Shown here in pieces: positions 46,365 through 54,593 of a stretch of DNA of 64,000 nucleotides (position 1 is its first letter; each line of letters begins with the position of its first letter). The position numbers and the translations under genes are program-made. The notes under the pieces are model-generated. The model was not told the origin of the DNA. It made no database searches and saw only the letters and a list, made by a program, of their open reading frames with translations. Source of the DNA: Microbacteriaceae bacterium (lineage in GTDB: Bacteria > Actinomycetota > Actinomycetes > Actinomycetales > Microbacteriaceae); the NCBI GenBank assembly GCA_019639055.1, contig JAHBSP010000006.1, positions 62,001 through 126,000 on the forward strand, written 5' to 3'.

Positions 46365-46391
46365 TACCCCCTCTCTGGGGGTATAGCCCCC
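46365..46391 (-). promoter_or_regulatory. Mutually exclusive hairpins over the orphan gene's ribosome site
   Basis: In the minus-strand mRNA the order is GGGGG, CUAUA, CCCCC, AGAGA, GGGGG, then UAACACCC and AUG. The CCCCC can pair either with the first G-run, freeing the ribosome site, or with the second G-run (stem UACCCCC with GGGGGUA, 46365-46383), hiding it. Such a pair is the minimum layout of a translational switch. Confidence 0.5.
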
Positions 46392-46553
46392 ATCGATCTT
46401 GCAACACGATTTTTCGTATTGCCCGTTCTTCCCCTGGGACACCCGGGAATCGATGGATTCGGGTTGTCGCGCGACCGGCCAGGTACCTTTAGGTCACGAC
46501 TCTTGAACGTAAAAAATATTTTAACACATAACACTGACATTGGCTTCTCGTGA

Positions 46554-46643
46554 GGTTTTGTTGAAGGTCTAGTTGGCGTCATCAATTTCGAGAGAATTAA
46601 GCAGGCAATAGGCGAAGAGTACTTCAAACAGGAGTTCATTTAA
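46554..46643 (+). pseudogene. Possible C-terminal gene fragment
   Basis: After an in-frame stop, 29 codons read GFVEGLVGVINFERIKQAIG and then EEYFKQEFI before TAA. The composition looks protein-like, but there is no start or ribosome site. I do not recognise the parent. Weak evidence. Confidence 0.2.
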
Positions 46644-46661
46644 TAGTAAAAAAGTTTTTGT

Positions 46662-47013
46662 TCAAGTGAATAAATCTATGATTGCCGGAGAATTAGCTTT
46701 GACAAGTTCGACGAGTCCTAGTCCTTGTGCGAGCAGCGCGGGCAAGCGAATTGTCGCAGGTGGCACGTTTTCTTCAGCACGAGCAAGAAATGGCCCGGTT
46801 GCTGGATCGATTAGGAAATGTTTGGATCAACGGAGAGTCCTAGGAGTTCGAGTACTGACGCAAACATGCTGGGTGAGGCCAGGCAAATTTCAGACATTGC
46901 CCTCACTGTGGTCTCTGCTCTTGGCCGAATGTATTCACGCCAAGTGCATCTCCTGCGGCTGTTGCCACAACTGCGCCAATTGCTCGGTCTATTTGAAAGC
47001 TTGATAATGTCGT
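46662..47013 (-). pseudogene. ADP-ribosylglycohydrolase pseudogene B
   Basis: The minus strand carries pieces of the same ancestor as remnant A. From ACG at 47013 (where ATG is expected) it reads LSSFQIDRAIGAVVATAAG then DALGVNTFGQ, and soon meets a stop. Further pieces lie in shifted frames. The end reads LARAEENVPPATIRLPALLA and, further on, LVKANSPAIIDLFT before a stop. The D-R-A-I-G...G-D-A-L-G start is the family hallmark. The start codon is lost, stops and frame breaks are present and most of the usual 250-300 residues are missing. The plus-strand frames over this region (from 46666) are shadows. Confidence 0.6.
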
Positions 47014-47017
47014 AGTG

Positions 47018-47048
47018 ACCTCCTGATCTAGCAGCGTTAAAAGGAGGT
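47018..47048 (-). repeat. Inverted repeat over the ribosome site of pseudogene B
   Basis: Arms ACCTCCT and AGGAGGT are again 17 bases apart. On the minus strand the second arm is the ribosome site before the lost start. Layout matches the repeat before remnant A, although the sequence differs. Confidence 0.45.
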
Positions 47049-47141
47049 TAGCTTCGTGACCTAAGCGCTACCTACCTTTCGAAATTTCTGCGGATGATTG
47101 TGTAAAAGTATTGTTGCACCAGCCACTGACATCATTAGAAA

Positions 47142-47171
47142 GCGGCGAAGTCCCAAGAAGGACCTCGCCGC
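47142..47171 (-). terminator. Terminator after hsp20
   Basis: A 12-bp G+C-rich stem (GGCGAGGTCC with its near complement, one G-T pair) and six-base loop lies 28 bases past the hsp20 stop, followed by TTTC. It closes the hsp20 transcript. Confidence 0.65.
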
Positions 47172-47198
47172 CATAGCATTTATCTCCAGCTAGGAGTT

Positions 47199-47624
47199 TT
47201 ATGCTTCGATACTTTTTGCAAGATCTTCTGTCTTGCTGTGAGCCACACTAACTTTGCGTGGCTTAGCACTTTCGCGCACAGGCATTGTCACAGTTAGCAC
47301 ACCATTGTCGTAATTTGCACTAATTGCTTCGGTGTCGATTGCCTCACCGAGATTAAGCTGCCGCACGAAAGCTCCCGCACTACGCTCTTGAATAATCCAC
47401 TTGGTATCCGACATTTCGTCAAAATTCCTAGTTGCTCTAATTGTTAGCTGACGACCATCGACATCAACATCAATTGATGAAGGGTCAACTCCGGGAAGGT
47501 CGGCGCTGAGCACATAGTGTTCGCCTTCCTTGTATAGATCCATCGGCATTTGACGAAGCGCCTGACGAGTAGGGAACATAGACCCTACAAGGCGGTCAAA
47601 TTCACGAAGGGTGTCGATACTCAT
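47199..47624 (-). CDS. Hsp20/alpha-crystallin small heat-shock protein
   Basis: A 141-residue holdase chaperone that keeps unfolding proteins soluble. The alpha-crystallin domain at about 35-130 shows EHYVLSADLPGVDPSSIDVD and FVRQLNLGEAIDTEAISANY with DNGVLTVTMPVRE. I chose ATG 47624, which has an AGGAG site, over the TTG at 47645. It stands alone between a terminator and a control region holding both HAIR and CIRCE, so it is very likely repressed by HspR and HrcA and induced by heat. Confidence 0.92.
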   Translation of the reverse strand: MSIDTLREFDRLVGSMFPTRQALRQMPMDLYKEGEHYVLSADLPGVDPSSIDVDVDGRQLTIRATRNFDEMSDTKWIIQERSAGAFVRQLNLGEAIDTEAISANYDNGVLTVTMPVRESAKPRKVSVAHSKTEDLAKSIEA

Positions 47625-47660
47625 AATGTCTACTCCTTTACTCAAACTATTGTTTTGAAA

Positions 47661-47681
47661 CTTGAGTGTATATCACTCAAG
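47661..47681 (-). promoter_or_regulatory. HAIR operator (HspR)
   Basis: CTTGAGT, seven bases, ACTCAAG: an exact match to the HAIR consensus bound by the heat-shock repressor HspR. It lies 36 bases upstream of the hsp20 start codon. Confidence 0.92.
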
Positions 47682-47692
47682 TTAAGGTTATA

Positions 47693-47719
47693 TTAGCACT
47701 CTCATGGGTAGAGTGCTAA
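47693..47719 (-). promoter_or_regulatory. CIRCE operator (HrcA)
   Basis: TTAGCACTC, nine bases, GAGTGCTAA: an exact CIRCE, the binding site of HrcA. It lies 11 bases upstream of HAIR in the hsp20 control region. Confidence 0.93.
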
Positions 47720-47763
47720 CTTTTCAGCAAATTTTGAGGTAGTTAAAAGTCTTGATTTTAGCT

Positions 47764-48105
47764 TTATAAATTCATCGCAATAAGCGACATCATCAACACA
47801 TAAATTCCGGTACCAGCAAGCACGCTAAGAGTCATATTGCTTCGCCAGAGGTGCAGGACAACTGTGATTGTTAGAGCTAGAAGAACCGGAACAAATGCAC
47901 TGACTTCAGTCACATTCACATTACGCACTGTATAGACGGCAAGAATCAACATAATGCCGAGTGGCATCCGCTCACCGAGGTAGGCCAGCAGGCGACTGTG
48001 GCGTATTGGTGCGAGCATCGCAAAAGGTAGCGCCCGAAGCGCCCAAGTGATTGCCCCGGCGAGCAGAATTCCTGAGAGTACATACCAAGGTTCAGTCATC
48101 TTCAC
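47764..48105 (-). CDS. azlD: AzlD-type transporter subunit
   Basis: A 113-residue protein with four predicted helices, the small partner of AzlC in branched-chain amino acid (or azaleucine) export. The phrase ALRALPFAMLAPIRHSRLLA is typical of AzlD, which helps the larger subunit in the membrane. It overlaps azlC by 14 bases, so the pair is coupled. Substrate assignment follows from the family, not from residues seen here. Confidence 0.87.
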   Translation of the reverse strand: MKMTEPWYVLSGILLAGAITWALRALPFAMLAPIRHSRLLAYLGERMPLGIMLILAVYTVRNVNVTEVSAFVPVLLALTITVVLHLWRSNMTLSVLAGTGIYVLMMSLIAMNL

Positions 48106-48829
48106 CTCGCCTGTGATTAGCGAAAAGGTAAGAAGACGTTAGGGCGACCGCGAACATTCCCATCGAAATCAGTAGCATGTGCTCTTTGGAAATCAGTGCA
48201 CCTACGAGCGCGCAAAGCAATGCCAAAGCTACGACCGGTAGTGATTTCATGGCCTTGTATGCTTCAATCGCTAGCACCACAAAAAGTGCGGTGACAGCGA
48301 AATCGATTCCGATAATCTCTGGAGGAATTAGTCCACCGAGCAGTGCGCCGGTTACTACCGCCAAAATCCAGACGATCTGGAGACCACCCTGGATGGCAAG
48401 GATTTTTGCGCGTGACCAGGTCTGCGCATCCTTCGAAGTAGTGAGTCCATAGGCTTCATCAGTGAGCGTGAAAGTGCTGTAAGCCTTCCAGCCAATGCCA
48501 TCCACGCGGTGAAGCGGAAAAGTCAGGGCATAAAAGACATGGCGGAAATTTACTAGGAATGCACTTAGCGCTATCTGCGTGAGTGGGGCTGCGGCAGCAA
48601 ATAAACCAACAAGTAGGAACTCCATCGATCCGGCAAAGACAATGAGTGAAATAAGGAGTGCCCAGTACCATGCCAGTCCCGACTGCGCCACCAAAACCCC
48701 CAAGGCAAGACCGAGCGGAATTACACCAATAGATACCGGTAAGACGACCTTCCAGCCAGCAAGGATTTCGCTACGGGTATTGGTCAATTTGAGGAGCTTT
48801 CGGGACTGTATTAGGTGAGAATTATTCAA
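48092..48829 (-). CDS. azlC: AzlC-type amino acid exporter
   Basis: A 245-residue membrane protein with about seven helices. The sequence PVSIGVIPLGLALGVLVAQSG and the N-F-R-H motif FLVNFRHVFYALTFPLH are hallmarks of the AzlC family, which exports branched-chain amino acids together with AzlD. The N-terminal 25 residues are polar. It forms a two-gene unit with azlD. Confidence 0.88.
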   Translation of the reverse strand: MNNSHLIQSRKLLKLTNTRSEILAGWKVVLPVSIGVIPLGLALGVLVAQSGLAWYWALLISLIVFAGSMEFLLVGLFAAAAPLTQIALSAFLVNFRHVFYALTFPLHRVDGIGWKAYSTFTLTDEAYGLTTSKDAQTWSRAKILAIQGGLQIVWILAVVTGALLGGLIPPEIIGIDFAVTALFVVLAIEAYKAMKSLPVVALALLCALVGALISKEHMLLISMGMFAVALTSSYLFANHRRGEDD

Positions 48830-48874
48830 TTTTAGTCAGTAATCTGTGGCATGAAATCCTCAAAAACGAAAAGC

Positions 48875-49776
48875 TTATTCCTTGCTCAAAATCCTCTTCA
48901 CAAAAGCCAAGGATCTCCCTGCTTCTTCCCACGGGTCAGGGCAGAAGCACAAATCTACTGTCCACCATTCCAGCCCGCCGGCTACATCTCTGAGCGTAGG
49001 TGCGAGGGCATCAAAATCTATAGCCCCGGAACCAAACGGCCGGTGAATTGTGGTGCGAAAAGCACTCACATCTGATTCGCTGATTGAGCCATCGGTGTCA
49101 AGCAGATGCACGTGTGTGATTCTTGAGCCTAACTCGCGCAAGAGATCAGCTTGACCACCTACCAGAGTCCTTCCTTCTCGCACGTGTCTTGCACCCTCAA
49201 CAGCCACGGTATGCGCGTGAGCAGTGTCATAGAAACACTAATTACTTCGGGGTCAAAATAGTCAGCAATCTTGAGTATTTGTTCAGGCTCGTTAAATGCC
49301 CAGCAGGGTTCAAATTCCCAAACCAGTTTCACTCCTAAACGGTTCGCAAATTCGCCCAGCTTATCCCAGGTGCGGAAGAGTTTTTCAAAAGCGATTTCTT
49401 CTCCAACCTCAAACGGGGTCTCAGGGTTATGGCCGGTATTGATTATGTAGCGATCAGTTCCTAGGTCGGCAGCGAATCTAATATTGCGTTCTTGAACTTT
49501 CAAGTACTCGCTATCGTCAGCTGTATCCAAGAATCTAGTACCGGATGCGCTGGCTGCTGCCCCTGAAATTTCTAAGCCATTAGATTTAACCAATTCAGCT
49601 ATTGCGCTTCGATCTGCAGTTGTAGCCGCGGTGACGGGAGTTGGGTGTGGAGCAAATGCTCCAATCTCCACACCCTCGTAACCGATTTTAGAAATCATTG
49701 GGATAATTTGCTCAAGTGACCAGTCGATTGACTCGTCAAAAGCAAACGCCCAAGTTCCGATAGATATTTTTGGCAT
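48875..49776 (-). pseudogene. Sugar phosphate isomerase/epimerase with a frameshift
   Basis: A xylose-isomerase-like TIM barrel (AP endonuclease 2 fold) broken by one missing base. The first part, from ATG 49776, reads ISIGTWAFAFDESI and LVWEFEPCWAF. The second frame reads VEGARHVREGR, HVHLLDTDGSI and LEWWTVDLCF. At 49233-49235 a T-run of three replaces what would be four; adding one T restores VFYDTAHAHTVAVEG and a 300-residue protein, close to the neighbour's 303. Without repair the protein ends early. The cause may be a real mutation or a homopolymer error. It starts right at the stop of its paralogue. Confidence 0.8.
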
Positions 49777-50688
49777 TTATGCTTCGATGCTTTTCTTTAT
49801 GAATGCAGTGTATTTATCCATCCAGTTTTGTACTTCGGATGCGTCACCGCGCCAGCCATACTCGTCTAGTGTCCACCACTCTAAATCTGGTTGCGCTTTG
49901 TAAATTTCTTTACCGACAGCATCGAAGTCCACATCACCTTCGCCAAAATTAACATGCCCAGTGGTGTACTGGTGCGGCAGCGCACCCCACCAGTCTGGAG
50001 CACCCACAGTGTCGGCGATGTGTACGTGTCCGATTAGCCCCTTTAGGCGTCGGAGTAGTTCAATCTGTCCGCCTTCAATTGGTTCATAAAAATGCCCATT
50101 TGGACCTTCAAGACCAACACCGGCAATAATGTGTGCGTGCGAGGTGTCATAAAGCGCCCCAAACCAAGGTGAAGCCAGTTCTTCAGACACTTGAACAACA
50201 TGGTCGGGCGTTCTGAAAGCGGAACCGATTTCAAATTCCCAAACTAACTTTATTCCATGCTCGCCAGCTCGTTTGGAGCATTCGCCCCAGACCTTCTTTA
50301 GGCGTCGCAAAGCTTCCTCGTGCCCTAAATCTGCAGCCATAAGCGGGTTCAAGTAGTGCTCGTTTATTGACTTTGCGCCAATAACCTTCGCGAACTCTAG
50401 GTTCTTATCAAACTCAAGATTGTAAGTGCTGGGATCGTGATCGAACGGGCTACCTTCGGTGCGCATCGCTAGCGATAGAGGCTCAATACCGTAGGCGTCT
50501 ATTTGCTCTTTAGCTTTTTTGCCAGCCTCTCGTACCTGCTCGAAGTTCTCCATGCGATTTGGGCGATCCAAGTGAGGCTCTGCGGTGCGGATATCAGCAC
50601 CTTTTGCTCCCACTGCACTGATTACTTCATACGCTTTATCGAGCGTAAATCCGTTGAATGACCAGGTTGCGATACCTGCCTTGACCAT
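49777..50688 (-). CDS. Sugar phosphate isomerase/epimerase (TIM barrel)
   Basis: A 303-residue protein of the IolE/IolI/xylose-isomerase-like group. Metal-site parts include LVWEFEIGSAF, LYDTSHAHII, HVHIADTVGAP and LEWWTLDEYGW. Members isomerise, epimerise or dehydrate sugars and cyclitols. I start at ATG 50688, with AAAGG ahead, rather than GTG 50718 inside the previous stop. A paralogue broken by a frameshift follows. Its setting is the amino-acid-type ABC transporter and the catabolic genes upstream in the same run. Confidence 0.8.
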   Translation of the reverse strand: MVKAGIATWSFNGFTLDKAYEVISAVGAKGADIRTAEPHLDRPNRMENFEQVREAGKKAKEQIDAYGIEPLSLAMRTEGSPFDHDPSTYNLEFDKNLEFAKVIGAKSINEHYLNPLMAADLGHEEALRRLKKVWGECSKRAGEHGIKLVWEFEIGSAFRTPDHVVQVSEELASPWFGALYDTSHAHIIAGVGLEGPNGHFYEPIEGGQIELLRRLKGLIGHVHIADTVGAPDWWGALPHQYTTGHVNFGEGDVDFDAVGKEIYKAQPDLEWWTLDEYGWRGDASEVQNWMDKYTAFIKKSIEA

Positions 50689-50714
50689 AATTTTGCCTTT
50701 CTTATTAACCCTGC

Positions 50715-51518
50715 TCACAAGACCTGTGAGAGAAACTTTTGTAACCTTGATGTTTTTGGATCATCAAAAATCTGACTAGGTGTGCCCTGTTCTACTATTT
50801 GCCCGTCGTCCATAAATATGACTCTAGAAGCGACTTCTTTTGCGAAACCCATTTCGTGAGTCACAATCATCATGGTGCTTCCTTCTTCCGCAAGCCCACG
50901 GATTACTTGGAGCACCTCTCCAGATAGTTCCGGGTCAAGTGCTGCAGTAACCTCATCGAATAGCAGCATGTCTGGTTGCATTGCTAAAGCCCTAGCAATA
51001 GCCACACGTTGTTGTTGCCCGCCAGAAAGCTGTGAAGGATATGCGTCCATTTTTTCACCGAGACCTACGCGCTTTAGCTCGAATTCGGCTTCTTTTAGAG
51101 CATCTGCTTTTTTGATTCCCAGCACGTTCCTAAGGGCCAGAGTGATGTTCTCGAAAACCTTTTTATGAGGAAAAAGATTATAAGACTGGAAAACGATTCC
51201 CATCTTTGTTCGCACTTTATTAATATCAACGCGGATGTCTGTGATGTCTTTTCCTTTGAAAATTACATTTCCAGTGGTTGGTTCCTCAAGCAGGTTTGCG
51301 CATCTAAGCAGGGTAGATTTTCCGGAACCACTTGGTCCAATAATCGCTATAACTTCACCGCGGTAGCACTCTAGGTCAATACCTTTCAATACATGTGCTT
51401 TACCAAAGTATTTCTCAATGCCTTGCATACTTAGTAGGGGTTCGCTTGTGTTCTCCCAACTGTTGTTTGGCCAAGCCTCTGTTTTAGCTATTTTTGAGCT
51501 GGAGTTATTAAGTGTCAT
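50715..51518 (-). CDS. Amino-acid-type ABC transporter ATPase
   Basis: A 267-residue ATPase of the GlnQ/HisP class. Motifs are Walker [10 protein letters not shown], signature [19 protein letters not shown], Walker [15 protein letters not shown] and H-loop VTHEMGF. An extra 28-residue N-terminal stretch precedes MQGIEKYFG. It powers import with the permease and binding protein encoded upstream. The gap to the permease is five bases. Confidence 0.92.
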   Translation of the reverse strand: MTLNNSSSKIAKTEAWPNNSWENTSEPLLSMQGIEKYFGKAHVLKGIDLECYRGEVIAIIGPSGSGKSTLLRCANLLEEPTTGNVIFKGKDITDIRVDINKVRTKMGIVFQSYNLFPHKKVFENITLALRNVLGIKKADALKEAEFELKRVGLGEKMDAYPSQLSGGQQQRVAIARALAMQPDMLLFDEVTAALDPELSGEVLQVIRGLAEEGSTMMIVTHEMGFAKEVASRVIFMDDGQIVEQGTPSQIFDDPKTSRLQKFLSQVL

Positions 51519-51523
51519 CTTGC

Positions 51524-52603
51524 TTACCTTCCATTCCTCATTCTGCGTTCAAGGTAAGTAACCACCATGATCAACGGGATTGTAATTACCAGGTATGCGA
51601 TACCGCTGGCTATATAGAAAGTTGAGTTGAAGAATTGTGCGTAGCCCTGGCTGGCGACTGAGAACAGATCGCGCTGGCCGAGAGATACCCCAAGGAATGC
51701 GACAAGAGAGGTGTCTTTAATAAGACCGATGTATTCATTCATCAGTGGAGGGATAACTCTACGGAATCCTTGAGGTATAACCACGAGGCGCATAGATTTT
51801 CCATAGGTAAGTCCAAGACCGCGGGCGGCTTCAAGCTGGCCTTTTTCTACTGATTGCAAACCTGCGCGAAGTGTTTCTGAAGCATATGCCCCTACATGCA
51901 ATGAAAGTCCTAAGACTAGTGCAGGAAATACGCCCATATTAATTCCTAGGCCTAAGGACATTCCGAAATATATGAGAGAAAGCTGGAGTAGTAAAGGAGT
52001 ACCACGCACCACGTTTACATAAATTCGCGCGGGTGCTCTTAGTACCTTTTTCTGCGATACCGCTAGAAGGGCCAAAGCCATACCAAGTGCTAACCCAAAT
52101 ACTGCGGATGCGGTAGCGAGAATTATCGTGTACATCGCACCACTCCAGAAGTTGTGGAGTTGGTTGATGACTTGAGGGAAGTTTAGGAAGTTTTGAGCGA
52201 ACCTTGTAGCGTCGGTGTTATTGAACGCGAAGATTACGCCTGAGAGAACCAAAGCCTGAAGACCGAGTAGTGCCCCAGTAATAGATTGATTACGAGCCTT
52301 CTTGGTGTCGACCTTCTTATAGGTTGCAAGGCCAAGAACTATCGCTACAAGGCCTAAAGCGGTCGCAGTTGCGGCAATAAACCACAACTCAGCTGAGTTT
52401 ATGCTTGCAGCAATTTTTCTAAAATCATCTAATCCTCTGGATATAAAGAGAACAATTGATCCGAGGGTGGGTATCAGTATGGATGCCCACCCTAGGGTGA
52501 GAGTGGTCAGGGAGATTGACCGACTCTCACCCGTGGGCTTAACGAAAGGGATTCGTTTCTTTAGCCCAGCATCAGGACTTTGGAGGTGTTCTATTGACGA
52601 CAT
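51524..52603 (-). CDS. Amino-acid-type ABC transporter permease
   Basis: A 359-residue permease of the HisM/GlnP group. An unusual N-terminal part (about 1-135) carries extra hydrophobic segments ([36 protein letters not shown]). The normal domain follows, with the EAA-type loop near [20 protein letters not shown]. Such extended forms exist in actinobacteria. It is the membrane part of a polar-amino-acid uptake system with the neighbouring genes. Confidence 0.88.
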   Translation of the reverse strand: MSSIEHLQSPDAGLKKRIPFVKPTGESRSISLTTLTLGWASILIPTLGSIVLFISRGLDDFRKIAASINSAELWFIAATATALGLVAIVLGLATYKKVDTKKARNQSITGALLGLQALVLSGVIFAFNNTDATRFAQNFLNFPQVINQLHNFWSGAMYTIILATASAVFGLALGMALALLAVSQKKVLRAPARIYVNVVRGTPLLLQLSLIYFGMSLGLGINMGVFPALVLGLSLHVGAYASETLRAGLQSVEKGQLEAARGLGLTYGKSMRLVVIPQGFRRVIPPLMNEYIGLIKDTSLVAFLGVSLGQRDLFSVASQGYAQFFNSTFYIASGIAYLVITIPLIMVVTYLERRMRNGR

Positions 52604-52644
52604 AGTTGCCTTTCATTTTTGGTGCTGAACTAAACTTTTGATCT

Positions 52645-53535
52645 TTAACCCTGGTAGTAGAACGATGTCTCAGGTAGATCTTGAATTGGTAGATCAGGCA
52701 TGTACTTCTTGTAAAGCGCGGCCCAAGATCCGTCTGCAATCATGTCAGCGAATGCTTTGTCCCATGCTTCACGAAGTTCCACATTGTCTGGACCAAAGAT
52801 GAATGAAAAACCTGCACTACTAATTTCAGGAATTACATCACCAATTTGGATGTCTGGGTGCTCTTTTTGGAGCTCTACACCAACAGCCAGTTCTTCAATT
52901 GTTCCGGTGAGTAAACCACCTTCAATTGCAGGTACTGCTTCTGCTAGGTTCTTACGAGCTTTCACTTCTACACCTTTAGGAAGTAGCACCTTCTCTGCCC
53001 AGAGAATTTCGGAGCCACCATCGTTGGCTGAAATGCTCATTCCTGCAGTGAAGTCGTCAGCACTGTTGATTCCTGGGCTGTGTGTCTTACTGGTAAGAAT
53101 CACATAGCTTGGGAAGAACCATGGCCTACTGAAGGAAACAAGTTGTATACGTTCCTGTACCCTAGCGTAGGATGGGGAATCGGGTGTAGCCCAGCCATAA
53201 ACAGCGTCTGCAACTACGTCAAATTTGCCTGCGGCTACACCTGGTATCACAGCATCAAAAGTAGTGTTTATCCAGTCGATCTTGTCTTTGCTGATACCGA
53301 TTCTTTCAGAGATTTGCTCCAAGAGTTCTACTTCCAGACCAACAGGAGTACCGTCATCCTCGAGGTACCTGAAGGGCGGGAATCCAAACTCAGTAGCTAC
53401 AGTTAGGCGCCCATCAGTAATTGTGTCGAATGGTAGCTCTGTAGCCTCGTCTCCGCTTCCGCCAGTAGAGCATCCCGCAAGGAGTGCGCCTACAGCAAAT
53501 GTGGCGAAGATTGATTTCCACATTTTATTTTTCAT
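52645..53535 (-). CDS. Extracellular solute-binding lipoprotein, amino-acid type
   Basis: A 296-residue binding protein of the SBP_bac_3 family. The lipoprotein signal ends with LLAGC (lipidated Cys22). The mature part shows TVATEFGFPPFRYLEDDG, GLEVELLEQISERIG and an ending ALYKKYMPDLP. I chose ATG 53535 because of an AGGAG site seven bases ahead. Family members bind amino acids, opines or related nitrogen compounds; here the nearby ureohydrolase suggests a guanidino compound, but that is inference. Confidence 0.88.
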   Translation of the reverse strand: MKNKMWKSIFATFAVGALLAGCSTGGSGDEATELPFDTITDGRLTVATEFGFPPFRYLEDDGTPVGLEVELLEQISERIGISKDKIDWINTTFDAVIPGVAAGKFDVVADAVYGWATPDSPSYARVQERIQLVSFSRPWFFPSYVILTSKTHSPGINSADDFTAGMSISANDGGSEILWAEKVLLPKGVEVKARKNLAEAVPAIEGGLLTGTIEELAVGVELQKEHPDIQIGDVIPEISSAGFSFIFGPDNVELREAWDKAFADMIADGSWAALYKKYMPDLPIQDLPETSFYYQG

Positions 53536-53591
53536 TTGATTTTCTCCTTTAGTAAAAGGGGGGTGATATTCAGTTGTAGATTGATAAGCCA

Positions 53592-54593
53592 TTATGGTCG
53601 AGTAGGGGTTCCAATTCCTGCTCCGGTTACTGAAAGTTTTTCAGAAATCAAACTGAGAGTGTCTGAACTGAGTGGTTCAAGAGATGAATTTGCCCATCCC
53701 TTTAGTTGAGAAGGGCGTCTAGCCCCAACAATTGCGCCAGTCACGGGTTTCCAGCTAAGAACCCAACGAAGGGCAAGCTCAGAAGGTGAAACACCAATTT
53801 CTGTTGCATGTTCTAAAAAGAATTCAACAAACGCTAAATTACGATCGAGATTTTCACCCGTAAATTGTTTGGCGTTTTTTCTCCAATCACTATCATCGAG
53901 ACTCGCTAGTCTTTCTCTAGTGACGCCACCTGTGAGCATCCCTGAATATAGCGGGCTATAAGTAATAACTCCGGTGCCGTTTTCGCCGCACCAAGGGATG
54001 ACTTCTTCACCTGCTTCTCTTTTTATAAGTGATAGTTCTGGCTGCACTGAATTTATTGGGCCGATTTTTGAACATTGTTCAAGCTGGGCTACCGAGAAGT
54101 TTGATACACCGGCGTAGCGGACTTTGCCTTCAGTAACCAAATCCAGCATTGTGGACCAAGCATCTTCGAGGCTGGATCCGTCCTCAGGTGGGGTATGGAT
54201 TTGGTATAGGTCTATAGTCTCAACACCTAGTCGAGAAAGGGAATCTTCAAGCTCTCTACGGATGCTTTGAGGAGTTAAACTGGCGCGGACATCTGTTTCT
54301 TGCCCTGATTTCTTTTCCCAAAGTAGCCCGCATTTGGTAAATATTAGTGGGCGCTCATTCTGAGGAATCTTTTTGAGTGCCACGCCAATTACTTCTTCAG
54401 AAAGACCTAATCCGTATATTGGTGCAGTGTCGAGCCAGTTGATTCCTGCATCAACTGCTGTTAGCACTGTTGCAACTGAATCTTCTTTATCTTGCCCACT
54501 CCATCCGAAAAACTCATCACCGCCGAAAGCCCAAGTACCTAGGCCCAACCTAGAGATTTTTAGGTCAGCATTTCCCAGTAGTTTGTAATCCAT
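53592..54593 (-). CDS. Aldo/keto reductase, IolS-like
   Basis: A 333-residue NADP(H)-dependent reductase with the TIM barrel of the AKR family. Catalytic residues sit in NWLDTAPIYGLGLSE (Asp, Tyr) and a Lys in IFTKCGLL, with a His in LYQIHTPPEDG. The GLGTWAFGG start is shared with IolS-type enzymes. It overlaps the ThDP enzyme stop by one base (TAATG) and precedes the binding protein gene, so it belongs to the catabolic run. Substrate unknown. Confidence 0.85.
   Translation of the reverse strand: MDYKLLGNADLKISRLGLGTWAFGGDEFFGWSGQDKEDSVATVLTAVDAGINWLDTAPIYGLGLSEEVIGVALKKIPQNERPLIFTKCGLLWEKKSGQETDVRASLTPQSIRRELEDSLSRLGVETIDLYQIHTPPEDGSSLEDAWSTMLDLVTEGKVRYAGVSNFSVAQLEQCSKIGPINSVQPELSLIKREAGEEVIPWCGENGTGVITYSPLYSGMLTGGVTRERLASLDDSDWRKNAKQFTGENLDRNLAFVEFFLEHATEIGVSPSELALRWVLSWKPVTGAIVGARRPSQLKGWANSSLEPLSSDTLSLISEKLSVTGAGIGTPTRP

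Noticed and set aside
46364-46639. Open frame of 91 codons on the minus strand
   Set aside because: It overlaps the orphan gene's leader and hairpins, has low-quality composition (many Pro, Arg, Ser) and no ribosome site.
46666-47004. 112-codon plus-strand frame
   Set aside because: It is antisense to the ADP-ribosylglycohydrolase pseudogene pieces, which explain the sequence better.
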